A stretch of 64,000 nt of DNA from contig CAJNDS010002268.1 of NCBI GenBank assembly GCA_905221605.1, positions 855,232 to 919,231 of the forward strand, written 5' to 3'. Each line of letters starts with the position of its first letter. Within the stretch, counting starts at the first letter, position 1. Position numbers and translations under genes: made by a program. The notes under the pieces were generated by a model. The model did no database searches. It was not told where the DNA came from and saw only the letters and a list, made by a program, of their open reading frames with translations. The stretch comes from Symbiodinium natans. Taxonomy: Eukaryota; Sar; Dinophyceae; Suessiales; Symbiodiniaceae. Shown piece by piece: positions 53,286 through 63,901 of the stretch.

Positions 53286-53697
53286 GAGCCCAATACCCCA
53301 TACATAAGGAATGTACCTTAAATAAGGAGAATATACCGCAAATACGGAATATACCTTAAATAAGGATAATATACCTTAAATGAAGAGTATATACCTTAAA
53401 CAAGGATCATATACCTTACACCATAGTAGGGATCTCTTTCAAAATTTTAGGTATATTCCTCAATTCAGGGGTAATCTGAACGAAATTCCCAATGAGCCCA
53501 ATGCCCCTTACATAAGGAATATATTGGGATGTTCCCCCTGATACTAGCAGTGCTTAAATTATGGTACCCCCTATTATGATGCCTATTGAGGACTGTTCGT
53601 ATAAGGGGGAACATCCCAAAGAATATACATTAAATCATAAGGCTCCGCTTATCATTTCAGGTATATTCTTCTATTAAGGGGTATTGGGCTCCTGGGT
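53283..53697. mobile_element. Family-C element, internally repeated, with a nested family-B element
   Basis: Outer ends are TTTCCCAAGAGCCCAATACC and GGGGTATTGGGCTCCTGGG. The inside has repeated TATACCTTAAATAAGGA-like units and a complete B copy at 53524-53619. Confidence 0.6.
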
Positions 53698-53757
53698 TCT
53701 GGTGACGTGATAGCTCTGGGCCCGCACCCCCCCAAGACTTCAGGAGCATCGTGTTAC

Positions 53758-53992
53758 TAACCCGAATGCATTATTACATTCTTATGGTGTTGATTTCTAT
53801 TCTCTTCGAATATATGTCCTACGTCATTGTATTATTATGTACGTTTAAATGTAGTCTTGTATCTATCATTAATACATGACGATCTGATTGTGCGATTATA
53901 TTGTTATGGTCGTTTCAGAATATGCCCGTTTATGACTGCATCATGTTTACGGTATGGTACTACTATGACATGATTATGTATTCTTGCTATTG
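53758..53992. other. AT-rich island
   Basis: TATTATTATGTACG-type sequence without telomere repeats, immediately downstream of the minus-strand exon ending at 53993. It could be a 3' untranslated region or intergenic spacer. Confidence 0.4.
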
Positions 53993-54165
53993 TTATCCCT
54001 TGCGCACCTGGTTGGCATCTTCGTCTTCCACTGCGTGACGAGCAGGCGGAACACTGCTCGAACGGCAAGGGGCCATCACTGTCGGCCCCTCGTCGACGTC
54101 AAGGAAGGTCCGGCGATAGCGCAAGGTCCTTAGCAAGAAGAGAGCTCCTGGGACCCCGTTTACGT
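53993..54165 (-). CDS. Terminal exon, unidentified
   Basis: The minus strand reads GALFLLRTLRYRRTFL and then DVDEGPTVMAPC and an acidic tail EDEDANQVRKG, ending at a stop (53993-53995). The region 54165-54290 upstream looks like a short repeat-bearing intron, and 54295-54337 (MNLDRVVSTCHSAWDPF) may be the preceding exon. Confidence 0.4.
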
Positions 54166-54689
54166 ACAGGTTCGTAGTAAGTCCCCCCTGTTTAGTAGGC
54201 ATAACCCTTAAAACTGACCCTGTTGACCTACAGATGAAGAGCAAATACCCCCGATTCAGTAGGTAGATCCCTTGAAACTGTAGGTAAAAAGGATCCCAGG
54301 CCGAGTGGCAAGTACTGACAACTCTATCCAGGTTCAACTCCGAAGACTCCAGTACGGAAGTACGAAGAAGCCGTCGCTGAATTTGAACTTAGGGTTTAGG
54401 GTTTAGGGTTTAGGGTTTAAGGCCGTACGTACAGACTGCATGGCCCTGAAGGTTTAGAATAGGGCTTTGGGAGCTTTCTAGAGTGTACTTATATAGGGAC
54501 CTTCAGGGAAAAACCATTCATTATTCCAACCCCCTACTTGGAGGTTCATGGGTAGCTATCAGTAGGGTTCTAAGTTTGGCAACGTTTTCTTATCACCCTA
54601 AATCCTAAACCCTAAACACCACACCCTAAAACACTAAACCCTAAACCCTAAACCCCAAACCCCAAAACCCTACTTACCCCTAAATTCGC

Positions 54690-54822
54690 CGGAGCGCGGC
54701 ATTCTTGGCACCGATCTTGCTCTCGGACTCCAAAAAAATCGGGCCTGGGTCCCTTGGACTTTTTTTACAAGAGCCACTCGAGCCCAAGACAGGGCTGGTA
54801 GTTCGAAGATTTGAGAAGAAGG
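54690..54822. CDS. Exon-like block, strand uncertain
   Basis: The plus strand is open (LQEPLEPKTGLVVRRFEKKG), and so is the minus (PIFLESESKIGAKNAALRRI, then stop). The island lies between CCCTAAA and TTTAGGG tracts. No family recognised. Confidence 0.3.
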
Positions 54823-54927
54823 GGTTTAGGGTTTGGGGTTTGGGGTTTAGGGTTTGGGGTTTGGGGCTTAGGGTTTTGGGTTTAGGGTTTGGGGTTTACA
54901 GTTCCGAGAATGATGTGGGGGGTTCCG

Positions 54928-55013
54928 AAATTAGGGGTACCTTGTTGGGGTCCTTACTATATGGGAATCCTACCATTTGGGGTTTGTTTAGGGATCCCCT
55001 ATATTCGTAAACA
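54928..55013. mobile_element. Family-G inverted-repeat element
   Basis: Left GTTCCGAAATTAGGGGTACC, right GGATCCCCTATATTCGTAAA. Confidence 0.5.
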
Positions 55014-55387
55014 GGAGATACAGGAAAAACATACACTTTTGGGTTTATGGTTTAAAGGTTTAGGGTTTAGACAGGGAGGTTGTTGGGAGCTTCTTTTTTT
55101 GAGCAAACCCTGAACCCTTGAGACCCTCACTTGAACAACCAGGATAGCCCAGGTCAGTAACCAAACCCTAAACCCTAAACCCTAACCCCTAAACCCTAAG
55201 CCCTAAGCCCTAAACCTTTGGAGCCATTGGTTTTCTCAACCCAGCCATTGCTTCGGGACCCAGCGTATTCAAAGACCTTTCCAATCAGACCTAGTGTTGC
55301 CTGTTCTCTATGTAACACGTTCTATTGAGACGGATCCTGGAGCTCTAACCCTAAACCCTAAACCTTAGACCCTAAATCCTAATGTTA

Positions 55388-55498
55388 AGGCTCGGTGGGC
55401 TGGGGCATGCGAACAAAGTTCACAAGCGCAGAGACTTCTCTTGATGAATAGTCCAAAGGCACCAGATCTAGGACGGCAAATCCGTTTCGAACCAGTGG
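55388..55498 (-). CDS. Exon, unidentified
   Basis: The minus strand is open for 36 codons: VRNGFAVLDLVPLDYSSREV and then SALVNFVRMPQPTE. The composition is strongly protein-like and the block fills the gap between telomere-type tracts. The GFAVLD start recalls the N-terminal strand of 2-oxoglutarate oxygenases, but that is only a hint. A likely upstream exon on the same strand is at about 55812-55872 (RLPRRDEGLYHELMNS). Confidence 0.5.
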
Positions 55499-55565
55499 GT
55501 TTAGGGTATAGAGTTCTCGACGACCACCGAACAAGTATGGGGTCCTGCTTATGAAAAAACTCCTA

Positions 55566-55666
55566 GTAGCCCAGTAACCATATCATAAGAAGGGCACCTT
55601 TTTTTGGTTGGTTACTTTATAAGGGAACCAGAAGCCCAAAAAAGGTGAAGGGTACCACTGGGCTAC
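55566..55666. mobile_element. Family-F inverted-repeat element
   Basis: Ends GTAGCCCAGTAACCATATCA and GGGTACCACTGGGCTAC. Confidence 0.6.
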
Positions 55667-56371
55667 ACTAAACCCGAAACCCGAAACCCTAAACCCTAAA
55701 CCCTAAACCCTAAACCCTAAACCCTAACGGCAGCCGGAGTCACAGAAGATAAGGGTGGCTTAGATTTAGGAAGGGCCTCGAGGATTGAAGGTTTAGAGCT
55801 TCGGGCTTTGGAGGGAGTTCATGAGTTCGTGGTAAAGCCCTTCATCGCGCCTGGGAAGCCTGAGTCACGGAAGCTTAATTCAATTCCCTGCTTTTCGACA
55901 ATCGCCCAGCACGCCCCTCACATGATCCACCCTAAACCGTGAACCCTCAAAGCAAACTCCCCATCCCAACACCCTAGATCCAAAGCTCAAAACAGAAACG
56001 CAACCCCCAACCCCAAAAACTCTCCTAGACCCTTTGCCAGGGATTGAAAACCTAGAATGGCAAACGCCCCTTTAACTGGCTGCCCAGTAACCAAGGCTTA
56101 AAAAGGGTGCCCTTTTTTGCTTAAAGGGCTTTATCAGGGAACCTAAACCCCCCAAAAAGGGAATAAGGGCACTACTGGGCATCCTAGTTAAGTATGGAAT
56201 AGAGCTTAAAGCATCTCGGGGTTCTTATGGTTGCCCTGAACCTATAACTGTAAAGGTCTCTTCCTGTATTCCCTCAATCCTAAACCCTAAACACTCTAAA
56301 CCCTTAACCCTAAACCCTAAACCCTAAAGCCTAAACCCTAAACCCTAAACCCAAACTCTAAACCCACATCT

Positions 56372-56432
56372 GGGGCCGTTGGCCCAGGGAGTTCTTTCCT
56401 GCGGACGTCTACCGGAACCTTGCGAAGCCACA
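56372..56432 (+). CDS. Exon-like block, unidentified
   Basis: The plus strand reads WGRWPREFFPADVYRNLAKP between CCCTAAA repeats and a TTTAGGG array. The minus strand is also open (PVWLRKVPVDVRRKELPG), so the strand is a preference only. Confidence 0.35.
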
Positions 56433-56439
56433 CAGGGCT

Positions 56440-57890
56440 TAGGGTTTAGGGTTTAGGGTTTAGGGTTTAGGATTTAGGGTTTAGGGTTCAGGGTTTAGGG
56501 TTTAGGGTTCAGGGTATTGATACACTTCTAGGGGATCCGAAGTGTGGGCCCCTACTTAGGGTTTAGGGTTTAGGGTTTAGGACCCTTATATACACTATAA
56601 CTGATAAGGGCCCATGGTTCCAACCTTCGACCATTGGGGCTTGCATGGGGTTCGGGGTTTTTAGGGCTTGAGGGTTTAGGGTTTAGGGCTTGACGGGTTG
56701 AGGGTTCGAGCACTTGAGAGGGCTGTAGGGTTTAGAGGTTTAGGGGTTTAGGGCTCCCGGCTTTAGGGTTTCATTAGGGCTTTAGGCCTTCAGGTTCAGA
56801 GGGTTCAGGGTTCGTTTAGGGTTTAGGTCATAAGAACCGCTTTATATGGTTGGGGCATTTTTCCCCCTAACTAAGAGGGGAGTTGTATAGTTCCGTGGCA
56901 TTCAGACTATTGAGATCCGCATACGAAGGACAGTTTTAGGTGGGTAGAGTTTGGGGTTTAGGGTTCAGGTTTAGGGCGAAGCCCGAATTCCCTGAAACTT
57001 CCTGGTAACGCCGCCCCACAAACTCCAAAAACGCTGAACTCCCTGAACTCCCCCCCTGGTGCCCCTTGACCGCTGAGAGTGGCGCCGCTGCCACGGGAGA
57101 CCTTGAAGTGTAACCAATGGCCGGGGAGCCCAACGGGTTCAGGCTTTCGGGTTTGGGCCCGAAATCCCATAGTTCGGGAATGCAAAATACAGGCTTAATT
57201 TAAAAAAGATGCGTGTCATGGTCTAATTTAAAAAAGATGCGTGTCATGGTCTAAGTATATTTCTCAATTCAAGGCACATACCCTAGATTTCTGAGGCTGT
57301 GCCAGATTACACTAAGGGTAGGCTGGTTGCTCACTGTCAAAAGGGAGCCCGCAACTCAACAAAAAGCAAAGGGCACCACCCTGAATTTGGAATGGCTTTG
57401 CCTTGAGTGTAGACTGGCTCCGGTTTGGTGCGCTGCGGGTTGCGATTGGGTAGTTTTGGGGTGGGCAGGTCTTCACACGACTGTGTTCAGCTGACCAATG
57501 CAACACCCTAAACCCTTAACCCTAAACCCTAAACCCCTCTGTGGAAGGAGTCCCCCCCCCCCCCCATGAAAGGGAAACTCCTGAAAGGGGCCCAGCTACT
57601 TCCGCAACACACAAGAAGAGTAGGTTGGACTGGTAACTCCTTGGGCTGGGCAGAGGGATCAGGGGTTTTGGGCTTAGGGTGTAGGGTGAGAGCTGTACAC
57701 AAGGAGCGCCGGGAGCTTGGGCCTTTCTTCCGCTCAGCCCCCCACGACTGCAACATAGGGGCTGAAACAAGTTCTACCATTCTACCAATATACTTTCCTG
57801 GTGACCCAAGGACCCTAACACACACACACACACACACACAGACAGAGAAAAGTGCCCTGAAGGGCCCCAAAGCCCTAAACCCTAAAGAGC
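56440..57890. other. Mostly non-coding stretch
   Basis: Telomere tracts, a J-type fragment and an AC microsatellite (57818-57840). 56985-57185 and 57310-57505 are open on the minus strand but unrecognised. Confidence 0.4.
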
Positions 57891-57893
57891 CCT

Positions 57894-57999
57894 ACTGTAG
57901 GGGCCGTAATGATTAGAACAGGGTTCTGGGGGGTCATTATAGTATATCTATAAAGAGACCACAAAGGAATCTTATTCGTAATTATGCCGACCCCTATAG
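57894..57999. mobile_element. Family-E inverted-repeat element, complete
   Basis: Ends CTGTAGGGGCCGTAATGATT and AATTATGCCGACCCCTATAG. Confidence 0.6.
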
Positions 58000-58065
58000 T
58001 ATCTTCAAGGCTGCGACGCGGTGGACGTGGACTCACTGGCCTCGGCGCCATGGACAGTCCACAGG
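58000..58065 (+). CDS. Exon, unidentified
   Basis: The plus strand reads GCDAVDVDSLASAPWTVH and ends at a GT donor (GTTAGG). It directly follows a family-E element (57897-57999), consistent with the element being the upstream intron. Confidence 0.4.
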
Positions 58066-58877
58066 TTAGGCTGGGGTTTAGGGGGGAGGGTGGGGGGTGG
58101 AGGTCTCGTTTAGGGTTTCGGGTTTAGGGTTTAGGGTTTCGGGTTTAGGGTTTAGGGTTTAGGGTTTTGGGTTTAGGGTTTAGGGTTTAGGGTGTATAGA
58201 AGGGAAGCTCGCTGGTGCTAAAAGCACCCGGGCCGCTCGCTTGCGTTAGCATGTAATCCCACCCCAACCACCCAAACTACTCTCATTTAGGGCTTAGGGT
58301 TCACCCCCCCAAACCCCCCTCAAGGGGGGCCTTCTTGCTCTTTATTTCTTTCCAGAGCAGGGGCTGACGCCCTCTCTCAAGCCTGCTTAATGGCTCGGCT
58401 TTCGCGGAGTAAAATGGAGGGGCTCCCACAAAACCGTCGATTTCAATACTAAACAACCCGCATGTTCATTGCGGGCCTCGGCCGGCCCCTGCTCCCAGCC
58501 ATGAGGGGCAGCAAGGCCCGTAGTTCAAAAGGGAGTGGCATTTAGGAGGGTCAGCAGGGGGGTTCAGGAGGTCCCAAAAGGTGCCCCAGCCAATTGTTCT
58601 TTTAGGGGGTTCTTGTTCCCAGATCCCACCAGGGGGTTCCAAGGTCCCAGAGGGCCAGAATTTTTCACGCGGTAAATTCGTGCAGGCGCCTGGACCAGCC
58701 CAGAATCCCTGAAATCTGGAAGTCTGGGGGGTCCCCCCCAGACCCCCAAGAAAGACCAAAATGACATCTCTGCTGCGGGTTTTTGGGTCTTATATTAGGG
58801 GTGACGCCCCAGTGTCCGAGACGTAGCAAGGCACTGCAGGCCCCGTCTGCCGGGAGGCTTTACCCTCCCTCACCGTT

Positions 58878-58957
58878 CTGTGAAGACGCTCGGTCGGGAA
58901 CCTCGGTCGAAGCCTCGAGGTCCCATGCAAATGGACAGCGGCGCTCTCGGAAGTTTA
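58878..58957 (+). CDS. Candidate exon, unidentified
   Basis: The plus strand reads EDARSGTSVEASRSHANGQR and runs into a TTTAGGG tract. It could continue at 58990-59080 (GGGATMLVSEPLPTCGC). Weak. Confidence 0.3.
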
Positions 58958-59084
58958 GGGTTTAGGTTTTGGGGTTTAGGGTTTAGGGTTCAGGGAGGAG
59001 GCGAGGGTCGGCGCAGGTGGCCAAGGAGGGGGGGCCACTATGCTGGTCTCAGAGCCTCTGCCAACCTGTGGCTGCCCCTACACC

Positions 59085-60005
59085 CTAAACCCCAAACCCT
59101 AAACGCTAAACTACCCTAAATGGCAGGGCTCTGGTCGTTGATGAATAACGATCAGAAAGGTAAAAAATCGCGGGTTCCAGATTGGGTTTAGGATCAGACT
59201 GGTATATGCATCCCGTCCCCGCAAGAACCCAGGATCAATCCCTCCCCAGTTGCGCGATACTGTACTTTGGGGCAGGGAAAGGCTTGGGGGGTGGGGCAGA
59301 GAGTGGGAATCACGGGGGGGTACAGCAGTGAGGGTCACACTGTGACAACGCCTACAAAGCCCAGGCAACATGAGCTCGGATCGAATAACTGGCATCATTT
59401 TGCAGGCATGAATATGGGTGCGTGTGAAAGCTGTACACGAAGCACGGTCGTTAAAACGAGATCGATGTTTGGCCAGGATTGTAAAGGGTGTGTTACACTG
59501 CTTCCCCCTCCGGCCTGGCATGGGGGGGGCCAGTGGTTGGGTAAGCTTCCAGTGTCTGCGTAACCCTGACAGGCTTACGGCAGCGATTCCTTCAAGCCTT
59601 ACCATAAAAGATGCAACCTGAACACACGTCGCAAAATCCAAAACCCAGCGGTAGCTTGATTCTATCGCCTTTGCTTTCTGACAATGATTCGGGCAAAAGA
59701 GGAGGTCCTATAGTCATGTCGACCGTGCGGGCAGGTCGAATGTTTTGTGCCGCCCTCAGATCTGTGGGATTGCATATCGATCGCTGCATCAAGCGGACAC
59801 TGGAAGATGAGTCAGCATCTGGACTAGGGACGGCTGATGCTATCTACATGTACAAACACTTCTAAGCGGGCCTTTGGCCGCAGGATGCCCCCAAGACATT
59901 GCTAGCACGAAGCTGTGCTTTGCCTGAGCGCTGGGATGCTGGCAAACAGGCCGAAAAACGACAGCCGCGAACAGCGGCCTGAGTTGCAGAACTGCCTGCA
60001 CAAGA
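59085..60005. other. Unique sequence without a supported gene
   Basis: Nearly free of telomere repeats. Long open stretches exist on both strands (59111-59641 minus; 59611-59865 plus), but neither has recognisable motifs. Confidence 0.4.
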
Positions 60006-60009
60006 GCCA

Positions 60010-60149
60010 ACTTGAAGGTTCATGGAACTTACTAACCACTTATAACCCCTCTTATAATACCCCTAAAGGGCCTTATAGGGGTTATCCCTATTATAAGTAG
60101 GGTTATAAGCACAGTTATAAATGGTTATTAAGTCCCATGAACCTCCAAG
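60010..60149. mobile_element. Family-A inverted-repeat element, complete
   Basis: Ends ACTTGAAGGTTCATGGAACT and TCCCATGAACCTCCAAG. Confidence 0.65.
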
Positions 60150-60227
60150 AATGTGCCGCACCTGTAAGCTTGAAAGAGGTCCCGCTTCGCGTGGACTGGA
60201 ACCGAGCGAAGGTATTTCAACAGCCCT

Positions 60228-60290
60228 TTGCAGCTGCGAAACTCTTCCAAAGAAACCAGATCTGAACGACAGACGCTGCGCATCAGGGTA
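60228..60290 (+). CDS. Candidate exon with strong GTAAGT donor
   Basis: The plus strand reads PLQLRNSSKETRSERQTLRI and ends at the consensus donor GTAAGT (60291). Ser/Arg-rich. The acceptor was not fixed. Confidence 0.35.
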
Positions 60291-60443
60291 AGTGGTGGAT
60301 CGAAGCCTCCTACGTCAGCTTTTCTCTAGAAACTGCTCGCGTGAGCACCCCAGAAGAGCTCTACTCAAAACTCCGGACCCATACGTCCAGTAAGAAACAT
60401 TCAACCTCAGAGTCCAAACTCTAGTTACATTTAAACTTTGAGC

Positions 60444-60598
60444 TTGGGATGTTGCCCCTTATACTAGCAGTCCTTAATGGTGATTATTGATTATAGTATG
60501 GAGTTTAGGGTTTAGGGTTCTGGGTTCAGGGTTAAGGTATAGCAGCGCTGTTGTACTCCCTACTCAGGACTGGTAGTAGAAAGGGGGAACATCCCAAC
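60444..60598. mobile_element. Family-B element with an internal TTTAGGG tract
   Basis: Ends TTGGGATGTTGCCCCTTATA and GGGGGAACATCCCAA; the centre contains GTTTAGGGTTTAGGGTTC. Confidence 0.6.
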
Positions 60599-60953
60599 TT
60601 TGAGCCCTACACCCCAACCCCTATACCAAACCAGCGATACACCAAGCGCAAGGTTTGGAATCCCCCCCCCCCCCACTCGGGCGCCCTTTGACACATAGCA
60701 AGTAGGGTTCAGTAGGGTCTGGTGTTCAGTGTACCCTAACCCTAAACCCTAAACCCTAAACCCTACACCCTACACCCTAAACCCTAAACCCTAAACCCTA
60801 AACCGTTAGTGTTTAGGGTTTAGGGTTTAGGGTTTAGGGTGTAGGGTTACGGCAGTAGCTCTTCAAGGTGATACGAGACTCAACCATGGAGCCCGTCGCA
60901 CAAAAAGCAAGGAGACCTTGAATCCTAACACCCCAACTCTGGGTTTAGGGTTT

Positions 60954-61035
60954 AGGGTTTAGGGTTTAGGGTTTAGGGTTTAGGGTTTAGGGTTTAGGGT
61001 TTAGGATTTAGGGTTTAGGGTTTAGGGTTTAGGGT
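60954..61035. repeat. TTTAGGG array
   Basis: About 12 units with one internal variant (TTTAGGA). Confidence 0.85.
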
Positions 61036-61042
61036 CTCGATA

Positions 61043-61125
61043 GTGCCAAGTATGGGCCCTTAAGTTGAGTCCCTTGTTGTATAACCCTTTTATACACTAT
61101 GCGTACTAAGGGCCCATACTTCTCA
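61043..61125. mobile_element. Family-J element
   Basis: AAGTATGGGCCCTTAAGTTG and CTAAGGGCCCATACTT form the ends; similar copies at 4876-5085 and 56530-56625 carry extra TA-rich or telomeric inserts. Confidence 0.45.
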
Positions 61126-61236
61126 TGCCTCTAAGAAAGCTTAAACCGAAATCATAAACCCCAAGCCCTACCTAAACCCTAAAGAAACCCGAAACCCTAG
61201 CCCTAAACCCTAAACCCTAAACCCTAAACCCTAAAT

Positions 61237-63718
61237 TCTAGCCCCGAAGCACAGCTTCAGCACGCTGGCTTCTCGGAGTCTGGGCCAAAGCTTTCTTCAA
61301 GGCCTGCCGCTGTTCTCAAGAGCGTCTTTAACTGGGTTTAGGGTTTAGGGTTTAGGGTTTGGGGTTTGGGGTTTAGGGTTTAGGGTTTGGGGTTTAGGGT
61401 TTAGGGTTTCGGGTTTAGGGTTTAGGGTTTGGGGTTTAGGGTTTAGGGTTTAGGGTTTAGGGTTTAGGGTTTAGGCATGTGTTCAGGTTTGGGGCTTGGG
61501 GCTCAGGGATGTTTAGGGTTTGGGGTTTGGGGTTTGGGGATGATTGGGACTTGGTTTGGGGTTTGGGGTTTAGGGACTATCCCTAAACCCTAAACCCTAA
61601 ACTCTAACCCCTAAACCCTAAATCCTAAACCCTATCAAAATTGGGAGTTAGGGTTTAGGGAACCCTGCAGCCATGTAAGCCCTGCAGCTCGGTCCGTCCT
61701 TGACATCGTCTGTGACGATGGCCTTCACAGGGGGGAAGGTGTCGGGTTTAGGGTTTCGGGTTTAGGGTTTAGGGTTTAGGGTTTAGGGTTTAGGGTTTAG
61801 GGTTTAGGAACCCATCGGGCGATTTCTAAGGGGACTCGTGGCCTTGAGGATGGGTGTAGCACCAGCTTCCAGAGCTTGCCCGATGACGCCGCCAACGACG
61901 CACAGGGCGAAGTTCATGCCATCGTGGACCTAGGGTTTAGGGTTTAGGGTTTGGGGTTTAGGGTTTGGGGTTTGGGGTTTAGGGTTTAGGGTCTAGGGTT
62001 TAGGGTCTAGGGTTAGGGTTGGGGACATTGCGTCGCAGGGATGTTACCTGAAGAAGGGCCTTCACAGGCACAGAGATGCTCAGCAGAGCTGTAAACATAC
62101 AGTGCACAAGCATCTGAGCTGACCTACGTGTTCAAATTGGGGTTTACGAAAATAGGGGCACCCTTTTTGGGGTCCTTATTGTAGGGGGATCCTACTATTT
62201 GGGGGTCTCTTTTTAGGGTACCCCTATTTTCGTAAACCCCCAAATCAACCTGCTTGAGTACGATGCATGTACGCGCATCTCTTCACACGCCTGCATCCAC
62301 AGCTTCTTTGAGGAGTCCAGAAATGGATCTGAAAATAAGAATTACCCATGTGCACTTTTCAAGTCAGCAAGAATCCTTTCGCAAACTTGGGAAGATCTAA
62401 GACAGGATGAGGCTCAACGCCCTGCAAGCCTGAACCCTAAATGCGTAAGGCGAGGCGTATCCTGCACCCCGAGCACCCTAAATTCAAAGCTGAGTTTACG
62501 AATCCAGAGCCTCAAAGCCATTGTAGCGCAGTAACCATATTATAATAAGGGTACCCTTTTTGGGGTTGGTTACCTTAAAAAGGGAACCTTGAACCAAACA
62601 AAGGGCAAAAGGGTACGACCCGACCCGGCTACCAAGAAACATTGACTAATTTAGGGTTTAGGAAGTTTAGGGTTTAGGGATTAGGGTTTAGGGTTGAGGG
62701 TTTAGGGAAATTTCCGTGAGTCATAAACAGACTGCTGCTATGGTTACAAGGTATAGTCCTCATTTTAACTTCTACTTGTAAGAGTGCGCACGCGATGGAG
62801 AAGCGCCCCAATCCGCAAACCCTAAACCCAACCCTAAACCAAAAAAACCCGAAAAGCCCAAAAAATCCTAAACCCTAAAGCTTAAAACCCTAAACCCTAA
62901 ACCCCTAAACCCCAAAACACACCGACCCTAAACTCTAAACCCTAACAACCAAAACCCTAAAACAGCTAAACCCCTGACGCCCTAAACCCCGAAACCCTAC
63001 ACTCTAAACCCTAAAATGCAAAACCCTAAAACCCAGACCCCCCAGACCCTCAACCCTAAACCCAGCAGTCCCAAGGAGCTTTTTCGTCGTGGCAGATGAG
63101 CCTCAACTGAACTTGGAGGGTTTCGGGTTTAGGGTTTAGGGGTTCAGGATTGTAGGGTTTTTGCGGTTTAGGGTTTAGGATTTGGGGTTTGGGGTTTGGG
63201 GGTTAGGGGTTTAGGGTTTAGGGTTTAGGGTTCTAGCAACCAAAAAAAATTATATCAAAAAAAGGTTCCCAGGACCCTAAGGAGCTGGATCTCGGCCACC
63301 ACCGCGGCGACCCAGGGTTGGAAGAACTGTGAGTCGGCCTGCTGAGCACTTGCTACAGGGTTTTGGGTTTGGGATTTAGGGTTTAGGGCTCAGGGTTTAG
63401 GGTTTAGGGTTTCGGGTTTAGAGTTAGGGTTTAACGAAAATTGGTAATTTGGGGTAGCTTGAATTATCCTTCGAGACAAGGTTTTGGAGAATTATCTAGG
63501 CTCATGAACGCATCATGCTGAATCTGGGGCTGAAAGCAAAACCCTAAACTGTAAACCCTGAACCCAAGAAAGGGACCCTAAGCCCTAAGCCCTAAACCCT
63601 AAACCCTAGAACCCTAAACTTAAACCCTGAACCCAATAAAGGGACTCTTAGACCCCAAGCCGAACGTTAAGGGGCCGGATCCTCCGCAGCCTTGCGGACG
63701 TCGTACTTTGACTGTTTA
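61237..63718 (-). CDS. Multi-exon gene with a hydrophobic segment, family unknown
   Basis: Minus-strand exons in transcript order: about 63718-63668 (RKQSKYDVRKAAEDPAP), 63350-63278 (SQFFQPWVAAVVAEIQLLR), about 63115-63075 (LRLICHDEKAPWDCW), about 62098-62048 (MFTALLSISVPVKALLQ), 61929-about 61811 (VHDGMNFALCVVGGVIGQAL, EAGATPILKATS), 61746-61662 (FPPVKAIVTDDVKDGPSCRA) and about 61320-61252 (LLRTAAGLEESFGPDSEKPA, stop). The exons at 62048 and 61929 join in phase 0 through a GT-AG intron (61930-62047) made almost wholly of TTTAGGG-type repeats. The joined stretch is hydrophobic and could span a membrane. The outer exons are grouped by strand and spacing only. Confidence 0.45.
62137..62246. mobile_element. 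Family-G inverted-repeat element, complete
   Basis: Ends TTGGGGTTTACGAAAATAGG and CCTATTTTCGTAAACCCCCAA pair along nearly 20 bp. Confidence 0.65.
62524..62631. mobile_element. Family-F inverted-repeat element, right end diverged
   Basis: Ends GTAGCGCAGTAACCATATTA and GGTACGACCCGACCCGGCTA. Confidence 0.5.
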
Positions 63719-63901
63719 CGGTTGCGGGCTTGGGGTTTAGGGTTTAGGGTGTAGGGACCCTAGACCCTAAACCCTGAACCCTAAACCCTAAACAATAAAA
63801 CCCTCCGAAAACTACCCCCGCCAATTCACCGGAAACGCAAGAATTTCCAGTCTAGCCAAGTAAATCCCAGCAACCCAATAACCAAAAGGGTGCCCCTTTT
63901 G

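Noticed and set aside
58460-58770. Two overlapping Gly/Pro-rich minus-strand frames
   Set aside because: They read G-run-rich DNA (GGGGGGTCC-type) in two frames at once, typical of low-complexity sequence.
59111-59641. Minus-strand open frame of about 175 codons
   Set aside because: No recognisable motif, Pro/Ser-rich stretches, and an overlapping plus-strand frame; left as unsupported.
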